From a virus: a DNA stretch of 43,000 nt. The stretch's first letter is position 1; every line of letters starts with the position of its first letter. The position numbers were made by a program, and so were the translations under genes. Below, one piece after another: positions 1 to 7,579 of the stretch. The notes beneath the pieces are model-generated. The model saw only the letters and a list, made by a program, of their open reading frames with translations. It did not search any database and was not told the origin of the DNA. The stretch covers positions 1 to 43,000 of IMG/VR virus record IMGVR_UViG_3300022896_000003. One strand, given 5' to 3'.

Positions 1-134
1 TGCCTACCTTGTATTCTAAAATGAAAGCCTGGTAAAACTCGTCTCCCATTAACATGCGCAAGGTTTCTTGGGCGCGGTGGATCAGGTGAGATACTTCTTT
101 ATCCGGAAGGTTCTCGGGCATATCACACTCGTCT
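1..134. repeat. Terminal direct repeat, left copy
   Basis: Positions 1-126 are identical to 42869-42994. The copies then differ by two bases (CACAC here, CAC at the other end) before matching again to 134/43000. This is the overlap expected from a circular or terminally redundant phage genome written out linearly. The left copy keeps the adaptor reading frame open and is probably the correct one. Confidence 0.9.
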
Positions 135-175
135 TTTAGATACGCGTAGGTAATGAGTTTATCTAGTTTAGCCAT
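1..175 (-). CDS. Head-tail adaptor protein, N-terminal part (continues at the other end of the window)
   Basis: The minus-strand frame opens with ATG at 175-173 (MAKLDKLITYAY...) and runs off base 1 into the segment 42868-42498. The full product would be about 181 residues. The start overlaps the portal stop codon (163-165), as is usual for translationally coupled portal/adaptor pairs. The reading frame depends on the CACAC version of the terminal repeat; the right-end copy lacks two bases and would shift the frame. The gene assignment comes from position next to the portal and from the helical, adaptor-like C-terminal part. Confidence 0.75.
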   Translation of the reverse strand, partial: MAKLDKLITYAYLKDECDMPENLPDKEVSHLIHRAQETLRMLMGDEFYQAFILEYKVG

Positions 176-1776
176 GCGTCCAGTTCTTTAAGCTTTGTCT
201 CCAAGAAAACTTCCATGTCCTTCCCTCCCCAGGCGGCATACTGTAAAACATTGCATCCTTCGTTAAATGCGCTGCTGGCATATTCAGGACGCTTTTTAAG
301 GTATGAGTGAATCCGTTTAAGATTCCTAAGCCCGAGGTTCTGATTGTTTAAAATCGCCTCAGCTACCTCCCGCCCGCCTTTACCCCCACAGGTCAAACCC
401 ATTTTGTCTTGATAATCTAACGCTTTTTTTACCATTGCCCGAACATTTTCAGGAAAAGGAACAGGAACTGAGTTGGTTAATCGTGCTTGTGGTGGTGCTT
501 TTGGCTCAAGTGAATCGTCCATCAGCTCAATCTCTGTGTTCTGATCGATCCAAAGACGTTGTTCTTCCTCACTCAACACATTCCAGATCTTTTCATCGAT
601 TACTTCAAGTTCAGGATAAGGATTGTAAGGTGTAATGGTTATATCGCCCGTATAAGGCACTGAAAAATACTTCCAGATCATTTGATAGGCGTCTGTCAAG
701 AACCGCTGAGGCTTCTTAGATCGCTGCTGCATGAGCTTCACCGCGACTCGGACCGTATTCCCATCCCCGCCTAAACTCACGCCCTCATTGATGTTGGCTA
801 GAATAGAGGGTACTTTAAAAGCGATGGTTATCTTTTTGGTCGCCTGGTTGTCGATCGTAACGAACAAATCCCCGTTGTTATTGGATGGCATCGGTAGGAT
901 CTCAGGTTTTTCGTCTGGATTGGTCACCCAATAGACAAACATATTACCGATACGCTTGGCACCCATGAAATTATTACTCACAAGCTCATCGAACGCCTCG
1001 GCTACGGTCTGTCTTGGCTCTGTATCGCTGGCTTCCGGGTTATTTATCGGTTCGTTCGGGTTGCCCTTCATTAAAAGCATGAACGACTGAAGAAACCCGT
1101 TGTTGATATTGTCTTCGTGGTAGTCAGAAACCCCGCTTTCGATCTTCATCCACTTGATTGCTGAGTGTGCGGCCGGTAAAGGATAGAATCTACTCAGTGC
1201 TGTGGTGGTTCCAAAGAACAAAACTTGACCTTTGTAGTTGTTTCCCTGATCTTTTAGCTGCTCTTTGATCGTGCGTTGGTCGAATGCGTCATAGTAACAG
1301 GTGTCCTGCTGTTTTAACGTCGTAAAATCTGAGGTTCCAAAGTAAGGATTGTATAAAATCTTTGAGATATAGCCCGTACTATCGGGTTTTCCTAGTCTGC
1401 AGTTCTCAAAAGGCAGTACATACCACTCGGTTATACGTCCAAGGGCGTCAAACATGAACCGCCAGGCGAATCCTTCGAACTCTCCGAAGTCTTTTACCGT
1501 CTGCTGATGGATTTGGAAGAACGTTTCGCCTTTGGCGTTTACAATCTTCTTTTCTAGGCCTGTTTCTTTCGATCCTGCGAACCCTGAGCCTTCAAGAAAG
1601 TCTTGTATCGTTGAAACACATGAAGTCCCTGACGGGCTTTCTGATATGGCCTTATGCCACGTTAAAGGGAAGTCATCTGATCCGTGGAAATATGGGATGT
1701 ACTCGTTATAGTTGAGGTTTTGCCTCCGTGTCGGCTGACGGAATAGATTATAGATCTTGCCGAAGAAGTTCGCCAT
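163..1776 (-). CDS. Phage portal protein
   Basis: Predicted dodecameric portal at the capsid vertex, through which DNA enters and leaves and to which the tail attaches. From the chosen start (MANFFGKIYNLF, ATG at 1776-1774) it is 537 residues, a usual portal length. An in-frame ATG ten codons upstream lies deeper inside the preceding gene and is less likely. The N-terminal and central parts resemble Bacteroidota phage portals (segments FAWRFMFDALGR and LPFENCRLG, and a P-rich C-terminal tail after residue ~440). The start overlaps the end of a glycosyltransferase gene and the stop overlaps the adaptor start. It is unusual that the portal lies at the end of the head/tail genes and behind a sugar cassette rather than directly after the large terminase. 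Identification is by overall family resemblance, not by a catalytic motif. Confidence 0.8.
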   Translation of the reverse strand: MANFFGKIYNLFRQPTRRQNLNYNEYIPYFHGSDDFPLTWHKAISESPSGTSCVSTIQDFLEGSGFAGSKETGLEKKIVNAKGETFFQIHQQTVKDFGEFEGFAWRFMFDALGRITEWYVLPFENCRLGKPDSTGYISKILYNPYFGTSDFTTLKQQDTCYYDAFDQRTIKEQLKDQGNNYKGQVLFFGTTTALSRFYPLPAAHSAIKWMKIESGVSDYHEDNINNGFLQSFMLLMKGNPNEPINNPEASDTEPRQTVAEAFDELVSNNFMGAKRIGNMFVYWVTNPDEKPEILPMPSNNNGDLFVTIDNQATKKITIAFKVPSILANINEGVSLGGDGNTVRVAVKLMQQRSKKPQRFLTDAYQMIWKYFSVPYTGDITITPYNPYPELEVIDEKIWNVLSEEEQRLWIDQNTEIELMDDSLEPKAPPQARLTNSVPVPFPENVRAMVKKALDYQDKMGLTCGGKGGREVAEAILNNQNLGLRNLKRIHSYLKKRPEYASSAFNEGCNVLQYAAWGGKDMEVFLETKLKELDAWLN

Positions 1777-2518
1777 ACTCTGGGATGTTGAAGCGGTTCG
1801 GCACACGGACCAAACGCTTGCCGTAAAACTTACACATTTCCCCTTCTTTCGCAGACATTAAATCTTGCCTGATGGTCGAACGCTCTAAATTTGCGCGTGC
1901 GGTACTGTTGCGGATCTTTATTTCGTAGTCTTTGCGTACCCATGAGTAGTGGTGCATCGTTACTTCCTCGGTGTACTCAACCCCTGAGGTGATGTTCAGT
2001 GAGCGGGTAGGATCGATGCGGATTTTTCCATCAATCCAGGCGAAAGGGTATTTGCGGTTGAATTCGTGCTGTATTGTTGGCGTAAGTTCATGAATAAACG
2101 GAACGAGTGTCGTATCCCGTCCTATGGTTAATTCAGGGGACGCGAAGTAACAATTTAAAGGACACACAAGCCCTTTTAAATTTGGTTCGTCTAAAAACCG
2201 TTGCTTGGCTCGTTTAAATTCTTCCGGATCGTAGAATTCGTCTGCGTCCATGGTTAAAAAATGCGTGTAACCTGCCTTTCTTGCGATATTAAGGCCAAAA
2301 TTCCGTTTGTCTGTCTCACTGTGTACAGCCATTGGATGTGCTGGCTCCCTTAAAATGATGTTCCCGCGCCAGTGTTCCGGTATAGGAAAGTACTCCCCGT
2401 AGTTAGATTTCGATGATCCTACAACGATTATGCCATCCACCAAGTCATCGATGTTTTTAACCGCATGGTCGAGCAAATCCCAATCAGCCCAAACGTTAAA
2501 AATTGCGCATAATTTCAT
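1748..2518 (-). CDS. Glycosyltransferase, GT2-like (DxD motif)
   Basis: Predicted cytoplasmic nucleotide-sugar-dependent glycosyltransferase of 256 residues with a GT-A fold. The start reads MKLCAIFNVWADWDLLDHAV. A DADEF motif at residues 91-95, after a hydrophobic strand (HFLTM), matches the DxD metal/nucleotide-sugar site, and MHHYSWVRK near residue 190 fits the acceptor half. It is the last gene of the sugar cassette and its 3' end overlaps the portal start by 29 bases, so it is co-expressed with structural genes. A terminator-like hairpin lies just upstream (2577-2615), so this gene may have its own promoter in the 68-base gap. Acceptor and sugar cannot be told from sequence. Confidence 0.75.
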   Translation of the reverse strand: MKLCAIFNVWADWDLLDHAVKNIDDLVDGIIVVGSSKSNYGEYFPIPEHWRGNIILREPAHPMAVHSETDKRNFGLNIARKAGYTHFLTMDADEFYDPEEFKRAKQRFLDEPNLKGLVCPLNCYFASPELTIGRDTTLVPFIHELTPTIQHEFNRKYPFAWIDGKIRIDPTRSLNITSGVEYTEEVTMHHYSWVRKDYEIKIRNSTARANLERSTIRQDLMSAKEGEMCKFYGKRLVRVPNRFNIPEYGELLRQDL

Positions 2519-2576
2519 TTAAATGGATTTAAATTTCTAAATTGCGGTGTACTGTTATTTCCAATAGGCAGTAGGT

Positions 2577-2615
2577 AAAAAAACCATTAGCCCGGAGACT
2601 GGAAACCTTCGGGCT
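2577..2615 (-). terminator. Intrinsic terminator in the sugar cassette
   Basis: On the minus strand, AGCCCG (2615-2610) pairs with CGGGCT (2594-2589), followed closely by seven T at 2583-2577. The hairpin overlaps the last codons of the Cys-rich gene. It would separate the upstream cassette genes from the glycosyltransferase/portal segment, or act as a partial attenuator. Confidence 0.6.
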
Positions 2616-2817
2616 TATTTTTTTGCCAGTATCCCTTTGGGCATTCTTCTTCTGGTAGTCTTGCCTTTGCCTGTAGTACGCAACCGCAATATCCACATAA
2701 CATTCCATGGCGTACAGGGCACTCTGAACACACCTTTAAACGCTGCTGAGCTAATTTATTATTGGTGTTGGTAATCCAGTACCACCATCCGAGTAATATA
2801 GTTGTGATCTTTCTCAT
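2587..2817 (-). CDS. Small Cys-rich zinc-binding-like protein
   Basis: A 76-residue protein starting MRKITTILLGWWYW, with a hydrophobic N-terminus and then two Cys pairs (CSECP and CGYCGC) and a late Cys in EEECPKGYW, consistent with a small zinc-binding or disulphide knob. The start at 2817 is chosen because its ATG overlaps the stop of the preceding gene (2814-2816), the rule throughout this operon. Similar small Cys-rich proteins recur in Bacteroidota phages beside sugar genes, but no function is known to me. Confidence 0.65.
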   Translation of the reverse strand: MRKITTILLGWWYWITNTNNKLAQQRLKVCSECPVRHGMLCGYCGCVLQAKARLPEEECPKGYWQKNKPEGFQSPG

Positions 2818-3443
2818 GGCATCCCTTGTAGGTAAAAAACTACTCCTTGTTCCGGTGTGCTGTATCCAGGTCCCAAGTACGCACAATGTGAGCCCCCGCG
2901 CTGATACTTTAACCCCAACCTGGAAGCTATGATCGACGCGCAGGTCATGTCATGGCGGTGATCGAGCCAGTCCCCTGCGAAACATCCGGCTTTTGCTGAG
3001 GCCTTCCATTGCTTAAAGAACTCCATCGCAACTTCTGACTTTTTATTGAGCCCCAAGATGCCTGCCGAGAACATAAAGAACCCGCCCGGGACTTTGCTTT
3101 CCTCCTCTGTCAAATCAAAGTATTGCCGTGTGTGTTTATTGGTCCATGATCCGACCCAATGTCCTGCTTCTTCTCCAAAGAACCCTGTTTCCTTTACGAT
3201 GTTCTCAATTACTGAAATATCCCCAACCCGGTAAACAGAGCTGTCCAGCCATAGAACTATATCATCCTGCTCAAATGCTTTTTCGATGGCATAGATCTTA
3301 AACTCATAGGGGCTTTCCTGATGCGTAGGGCTTCCGATCTGTGCGTAATCCGTGAACATCAATTTAGGATAGTCACCCAAAGAGTTTATTAACCGGCGCT
3401 GAGGACGGGAATAGTTTTCGGTGGAGAAGTTGACTATGATCAT
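2814..3443 (-). CDS. Glycosyltransferase-like protein (nucleotide-diphospho-sugar transferase fold)
   Basis: A 209-residue protein starting MIIVNFSTENYSRPQRRL. The segment DDIVLWLDSSVYR (about residues 60-72) is a hydrophobic strand ending in an acidic motif like the DxD region of GT-A enzymes. FSAGILGLNKKSE and DHRHDMTCAS near 125-170 resemble the C-terminal half of GT8/capsular-polysaccharide-type transferases. It overlaps FkbM-gene end and the Cys-rich gene start by 4 bases each, so the three are co-translated. The donor sugar is unknown, and the canonical DxD is replaced by D-S-S, so activity is not assured. Confidence 0.6.
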   Translation of the reverse strand: MIIVNFSTENYSRPQRRLINSLGDYPKLMFTDYAQIGSPTHQESPYEFKIYAIEKAFEQDDIVLWLDSSVYRVGDISVIENIVKETGFFGEEAGHWVGSWTNKHTRQYFDLTEEESKVPGGFFMFSAGILGLNKKSEVAMEFFKQWKASAKAGCFAGDWLDHRHDMTCASIIASRLGLKYQRGGSHCAYLGPGYSTPEQGVVFYLQGMP

Positions 3444-4039
3444 CTCGCGTAAATTAAATTCTCAGGACTTGTATAGATCAACTTAAACCCTCCGAGATAC
3501 TTCTCATATTTGTCTTTTAATTCCTGGTTGCCATTGTACTCAATACAAATTAGCTTCGTGTCAATCAGGTTCATATCTGGCAGGATAGACATTTCATTTC
3601 CTTCTATATCGAGTGAAATAAAATCAAAAGTCTTTATCTTCAACCTGTTCAGGAATGTTTTCCACTTGAATATCTTAACCTCGACAGGCTCATATTTAAC
3701 CGTAGCTTTGAAGCGGTTCATTTCTGACTGATGAAAGGTTGAGACTAACCCCACATCATCACCGATCAGTTTGCCTGACTCCTGTAGTGTATCTGTCCCG
3801 TTGTGATCGCCCAAGGCGAAAGGATAAACGTAAATACCCTTATGCCCTTCATAGAGAGTCTTTAGTTTATCGAATGCCTTTGGGCTAGGCTCCACTAAAA
3901 CCCCTCGCCATCCTTTCAGAGCCAGTGCGCGTGTGTTGGAAAGTGTGGCCCCGTCATTTGCACCTATATCGATAAAGGTTCCGATGTGATCACCGAAGTA
4001 TTCAAGGATGTATTTTTCTTCTTCTGATTGTGAGAACAT
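3440..4039 (-). CDS. FkbM-family SAM-dependent methyltransferase
   Basis: A 199-residue cytoplasmic O-methyltransferase. The SAM-binding motif FIDIGANDG lies at residues 22-30, the acidic end of beta-2 is VLVEPSP at 48-53, and the FkbM signature FDFISLDIEGNE lies near 138-149. FkbM enzymes methylate hydroxyls of sugars or polyketides; within a glycosyltransferase cassette, methylation of a glycan is the natural inference. It overlaps its neighbours on both sides, and its first 38 bases lie inside the upstream 78-residue gene. Confidence 0.85.
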   Translation of the reverse strand: MFSQSEEEKYILEYFGDHIGTFIDIGANDGATLSNTRALALKGWRGVLVEPSPKAFDKLKTLYEGHKGIYVYPFALGDHNGTDTLQESGKLIGDDVGLVSTFHQSEMNRFKATVKYEPVEVKIFKWKTFLNRLKIKTFDFISLDIEGNEMSILPDMNLIDTKLICIEYNGNQELKDKYEKYLGGFKLIYTSPENLIYAR

Positions 4040-4238
4040 AATATTTAATTATTGTTGCTTTTAGTCTTTTCCAAAATGTAATCTTAAACGGGTAATAAAC
4101 CTTTGCTTTCCCTCCCCATAAAACTAGCACATCATATTCGCGCAATTGTTCATTGTCTATAATATAATCATCGAATTTTTTTGCATATTCTGGTGTGTAT
4201 GAATCACCATTAAACTCAATTATTATTAGTGGCTTCAT
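4002..4238 (-). CDS. Hypothetical protein in the sugar cassette
   Basis: A 78-residue protein starting MKPLIIIEFNGDSYTPEY, with an alternating hydrophobic/basic C-terminus (LKATIIKYYVLTIRRRK). It is inserted between the TylF-like and FkbM genes and overlaps the FkbM start by 38 bases. The stretch is more AT-rich than its surroundings. No family recognised; it might be a remnant of a larger sugar-acting protein or a small partner of the methyltransferases. Confidence 0.5.
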   Translation of the reverse strand: MKPLIIIEFNGDSYTPEYAKKFDDYIIDNEQLREYDVLVLWGGKAKVYYPFKITFWKRLKATIIKYYVLTIRRRKIHP

Positions 4239-4239
4239 G

Positions 4240-4917
4240 TCACTTAAAAAAGTAAGCTATATTTGAAATGAATTTGTAATCCGGTTCGTATCCGATTAAG
4301 GCGAAGTACTCTTTGCAGGCGGCTTGACAACCGGGTAGCTGCCAGTCATCAATAATAACCACGCCGCCCTTGATTACCTTCTCGAAAAGATGTTGAAGGC
4401 ACACCCATGTGGAGTTGTATAGATCGCCGTCGAGTCGAAGGATAGCTATATCTTCAAATAACATCCTATCAGGAAGGTCGGTAACTGTTTCCTCGAACCA
4501 TCCTTGTACAGTGTATAGATTATACTTTATCCTTGAATTGTAATCACTCAGATTTTCGCTAAACGCCATCCTAATATTATCCAAAAAATCATCAATAGAT
4601 ACAACGGTTGCGCCGCTCGTTAGTAGAGCCTGTTTACCAGGATCGGGCAAAGCCTTTTGTTCGGCCTTGGTAAGCATTATAATACCTGGCATCTGATCGT
4701 CTCTGTTACTTGGAAGTGGTATACCCTCGAATGAATCAAATGCAAATACCAATTTATTAGCACCATAAAGCATGGCAATTATCTGAGCCCCTGCCGCTAC
4801 CCCGCATTCAACGTATACGCCTTTAGAGTCAGCGTACTTCTTCGCCATTTCATACGTGAAGTTCAGCGTCTCAATTGAACTGTAAGCAATCCTAGCGGCG
4901 TAGTCTAATGGGGTCAT
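4240..4917 (-). CDS. TylF/MycF-type sugar O-methyltransferase
   Basis: A 225-residue SAM- and metal-dependent methyltransferase. VYVECGVAAGAQI (34-46) is the SAM motif, VFAFDSFEGIPLP (57-69) carries the family's FDSFEG signature, and LRLDGDLYNST (160-170) plus VVIIDDW (186-192) supply the acidic metal ligands. The family (macrocin and mycinamicin O-methyltransferases, and many in polysaccharide clusters) methylates sugar hydroxyls. It overlaps the upstream glycosyltransferase by 4 bases. Two methyltransferases of different families in one cassette suggest a multiply methylated glycan. Confidence 0.85.
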   Translation of the reverse strand: MTPLDYAARIAYSSIETLNFTYEMAKKYADSKGVYVECGVAAGAQIIAMLYGANKLVFAFDSFEGIPLPSNRDDQMPGIIMLTKAEQKALPDPGKQALLTSGATVVSIDDFLDNIRMAFSENLSDYNSRIKYNLYTVQGWFEETVTDLPDRMLFEDIAILRLDGDLYNSTWVCLQHLFEKVIKGGVVIIDDWQLPGCQAACKEYFALIGYEPDYKFISNIAYFFK

Positions 4918-5480
4918 CGTTTCGGTTTGTTAGTTATGTAATCGTATAGGTACATTGGCCTTGTGATATGAATCTCTGTCTTCAAAACTTTGCGTTGCAT
5001 TACCTCCGTTGCCCACAAGAAATCTTCACGCTCCCAAATAGGCTGAAAGGTTATTCCTTTAACTGCCTCGCGTCGCACACACGAAATATGATTCGGGTAT
5101 CTGAAATATTCACCGTTTCTTTCTTCGTACTTCTCCCCTAGCTTTATAGTAAACTTTCGCTTGTTAACTCCATTGGTGGTCATGTCTCCGATGAACGTTA
5201 CAACGTCAGGTCCTTCTGATATTGCCCTCATTAAATCATCAACATAATACGAAGGAACCAGATCGTCCGAATCGACAAAGACAAAGTAGTCAGAATCAGT
5301 ATTTCGAATAAGCTCATTGCGCTTTGTTCCTGTTGGCATTGATCGCCCGGCGTCGTGTATGTGCTTTGTAACCTGTCCATGCCATTTAGCAATCTGAGGA
5401 TCGAGGATAGTATTTAATCTATTCAGTAAGTTTATACTGTATGTTTCTGGTAATGTTGGAATGAGAATTGCTAACCTCAT
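4914..5480 (-). CDS. Family 2 glycosyltransferase
   Basis: A 188-residue GT-A glycosyltransferase domain without extra modules. The N-terminal strand is MRLAILIPTLPET. The nucleotide-sugar/metal motif is YFVFVDSDDL (65-73, D70-x-D72), preceded by the SMPTGTKRNELI helix. WEREDFLWATEVM around 150-162 corresponds to the ED acceptor-site motif. It is shorter than many GT2 proteins (usually 220-330). It overlaps both neighbours by 4 bases. Confidence 0.8.
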   Translation of the reverse strand: MRLAILIPTLPETYSINLLNRLNTILDPQIAKWHGQVTKHIHDAGRSMPTGTKRNELIRNTDSDYFVFVDSDDLVPSYYVDDLMRAISEGPDVVTFIGDMTTNGVNKRKFTIKLGEKYEERNGEYFRYPNHISCVRREAVKGITFQPIWEREDFLWATEVMQRKVLKTEIHITRPMYLYDYITNKPKR

Positions 5481-6124
5481 ACCGGAAACCCTTCTGCTTT
5501 ACGTCTTGCAAATGTAGCTTTACCTTGATCCCAATTAGCTTCGCTGCGTCGATAGGTTTCGTCTACAGGTGCTTTTCCTATTGAGTAGTGGTGATGTGGA
5601 AATTTTATCTGAGGAGCTAATTTTAAAGCCCCGATCTTTTTACAAGTGTGATATATGTCCTCGTCAACGTGCATGGATAAGTATGCAGGATGCCAAAAGT
5701 ATCCAAGCTTCTCATAGAGCGGCCTATTAATAATAGGGATTGTGCATACCTCTGTTTCGAATCGCTGCAAGCAATCATCAACCTTTAAAAGAATTGGTTT
5801 TTTTGTGAAGTCCCCACGTTGGTAAAACTGATCAATAATAAGACCTCCCCAATTTTCAGGGCACTTGAAATCATCACTCATATATACCAGAATCTTACCT
5901 GATGAAACCGATGCGGCTCTGTTTGTTGCTTCGACTACTGACTTATTATCGTGTATCAAGTATGGGAAATAAAGCTCCTTTGCATATTCCGGTTGTGCCG
6001 GATCTGTTGAATCGGTCGCAACAATAATCTCAACTGATGCACTGCATTTTTTTGTCCATTCAATGATGTTTTCTTTGCACTTTTTAGCGCGTCCTCTACT
6101 CGGATAAACACAACTTATTATCAT
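5477..6124 (-). CDS. Family 2-like glycosyltransferase
   Basis: A 215-residue protein starting MIISCVYPSRGRAKKC, the typical GT2 first strand. VEATNRAASVSSGKILVYMSDD includes the helix-strand that ends in S-D-D (83-85) in place of the DxD. HVDEDIYHTCKK near 150-160 fits the acidic acceptor-side motif. It overlaps the genes on both sides by 4 bases and is the second of two adjacent GT2 genes with different sequences, so two different linkages or donors are likely. Confidence 0.75.
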   Translation of the reverse strand: MIISCVYPSRGRAKKCKENIIEWTKKCSASVEIIVATDSTDPAQPEYAKELYFPYLIHDNKSVVEATNRAASVSSGKILVYMSDDFKCPENWGGLIIDQFYQRGDFTKKPILLKVDDCLQRFETEVCTIPIINRPLYEKLGYFWHPAYLSMHVDEDIYHTCKKIGALKLAPQIKFPHHHYSIGKAPVDETYRRSEANWDQGKATFARRKAEGFPV

Positions 6125-6777
6125 ATATGCGTTATTTTTAATCCCTCGTTCTGAACATAAACCGAAAATAGACGCTCCAAAAGAAAAGGGACAAGCGGGT
6201 AATAGTTAACTCCAATCTTTTTTTGAAGGTGTTCCGCTGATTGGTTGGTGAGGTCTGAATACTTGCTGTCTTGCATCGCAAGATTATTAATTTCCACATC
6301 ATCCATGATGGATTGCATTGCAGGAGATAGGTAGTTCTTAACATATTGAACATAGATTTCACGTTTCGCGCTAAAATGGTTCTGATAAATCGGTATTTTT
6401 ATCTCTGAGGGTCTGGTTTTTCCGATTGCAGACAGAATTTTGTCGAACGTTTTCAAAAATCCTGGGTGCCACTGCTCTGCTGCTGATAACATTCGATGTT
6501 CTTTCGTGTTTTTTGTGAAACTCATCACCTCATAGTCGCTTTCGAGTAGTTCCTGCGTCAATTCTCGCGGCCTGCCGATGTACCACCTGAACTTTTCCCT
6601 TAATTTCCAGCTACACACCGCTATTTTGTCGGCCTTTGTCTCGCTCACTAGCTTAACGATGCAATCATTTTCAAAGAATATCGTCAACTTATCGTTATAG
6701 TACGGCTCAGCGAACGGATACAGTTTTGAAAGCTGGCTTTCCTCATAATAGATCTGAACTAACTTGGCTTTAGCCAT
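6121..6777 (-). CDS. Hypothetical protein of the sugar cassette, possible glycosyltransferase-like
   Basis: A 218-residue protein starting MAKAKLVQIYYEESQ; the start at 6777 is preferred over one ten codons earlier, which lies deeper in the upstream gene. The segment PYYNDKLTIFFENDCIVKLV (about 25-44) followed by ADKIAVCSWKL resembles phage proteins seen beside glycosyltransferases. No catalytic motif can be assigned. It ends with a 4-base overlap onto the GT2 gene. Function unknown; a sugar-related role is inferred only from context. Confidence 0.6.
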   Translation of the reverse strand: MAKAKLVQIYYEESQLSKLYPFAEPYYNDKLTIFFENDCIVKLVSETKADKIAVCSWKLREKFRWYIGRPRELTQELLESDYEVMSFTKNTKEHRMLSAAEQWHPGFLKTFDKILSAIGKTRPSEIKIPIYQNHFSAKREIYVQYVKNYLSPAMQSIMDDVEINNLAMQDSKYSDLTNQSAEHLQKKIGVNYYPLVPFLLERLFSVYVQNEGLKITHI

Positions 6778-6941
6778 TTCAAAACACGTGAATAACATGA
6801 ACCGCACTTAGGATTTACCTTGTCACCAGTCGCGGCGGTATACAATTTAAAAGCGTGATCCCATGTAGCGTTGAAACTGTGACTGTAAGTATTGAATTCC
6901 CCTTTTGCGGTGAACTCTGCTATGATTTGCTCCTTCGTCAT
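6759..6941 (-). CDS. Small CxxC protein heading the sugar cassette
   Basis: A 60-residue protein starting MTKEQIIAEFTAKGEF, with a single CxxC (KCGSC) near the C-terminus. It could start two codons earlier (ATG at 6947). It overlaps the 218-residue gene by 19 bases and is the first gene after the terminator at 6961-7002, so it heads the cassette transcript if there is a local promoter. No function recognised. Confidence 0.5.
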   Translation of the reverse strand: MTKEQIIAEFTAKGEFNTYSHSFNATWDHAFKLYTAATGDKVNPKCGSCYSRVLKWLKPS

Positions 6942-6960
6942 GACCAAATTTAAAATTAAA

Positions 6961-7002
6961 TCTGAAATTAAAAAAGCCCTAGAAAATTAATTCCAGGGCT
7001 TT
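6961..7002 (-). terminator. Intrinsic terminator after the capsid/tail-tube genes
   Basis: On the minus strand, AAAGCCCT (7002-6995) pairs perfectly with AGGGCTTT (6980-6973) around a 14-nt loop, followed by a T-rich tract (TTTTTTAATTT). A well-formed rho-independent terminator, separating the abundant capsid/tail-tube messages from the sugar cassette. Confidence 0.8.
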
Positions 7003-7023
7003 CGTTTACAGTTAATGAGATGT

Positions 7024-7578
7024 TTACACAGTCATTGCGTTCAAGTAAGCCAGCGTAGTGCTTGAGCTTCCACCGATCAGAAGTCGTTTAGGCAAGTACC
7101 TTTCAGTGCCCACTAAAACGATTTGTGAGGTTGTAGCGTCAACCGCTTGCCGTCCTGCTCCACCGGTAGACCCGTCAGAAGTTAGGCCGTTCTCAGCCCC
7201 TAGGATAAGGAATTCACCGGCGTTTGTCTTCACAACAAAGACCGTATCCGCTACACCTAAGTCCTCGATAGCCGCGTCATCCGTTGGGTTAGAGTTGAAC
7301 AGGCGAAGCGTTAGGCTTTGCTGGTAGCTCTTGTTTCCGCCGTCTGATGTTTGTTCCGTCCATGTAAATTCATGGCTGAACTTTGTACCACCAAATTTAT
7401 AGAGTCCGCGGTACGTGTTTAGCGGCAAGTCTGTAACATAGGCAGCAGCAGTCACGGGAAGCGGATTTCTTAAATCAGAAAGATTGAACCCCCAGGCTTC
7501 ACGAGAAAGCCCGCCGGGTTTGCGGAGGTCATCGCAGTTTACGTCAACCCCCGCGCTTATTCCGCAGTTCAGTGGCAT
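7024..7578 (-). CDS. Putative major tail tube protein
   Basis: A 184-residue beta-rich protein starting MPLNCGISAGVDVNC. Assignment as tail tube is inference: it has the right length, lies one base from the capsid gene, precedes a strong terminator (as highly expressed structural genes often do), and has alternating strand-forming segments (TKFSHEFTWTEQ, QQSLTLRLFN, DTVFVVKTNAGEFLILGAENG). A head decoration or minor capsid protein is the main alternative. Confidence 0.5.
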   Translation of the reverse strand: MPLNCGISAGVDVNCDDLRKPGGLSREAWGFNLSDLRNPLPVTAAAYVTDLPLNTYRGLYKFGGTKFSHEFTWTEQTSDGGNKSYQQSLTLRLFNSNPTDDAAIEDLGVADTVFVVKTNAGEFLILGAENGLTSDGSTGGAGRQAVDATTSQIVLVGTERYLPKRLLIGGSSSTTLAYLNAMTV

Positions 7579-7579
7579 A

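Noticed and set aside
6945-6952. CAAATTTA, a minus-strand TAnnTTTG-type box before the sugar cassette
   Set aside because: Matches the -7 consensus, but it lies only a few bases from the start codon and has no -33 box at 19-21 nt.
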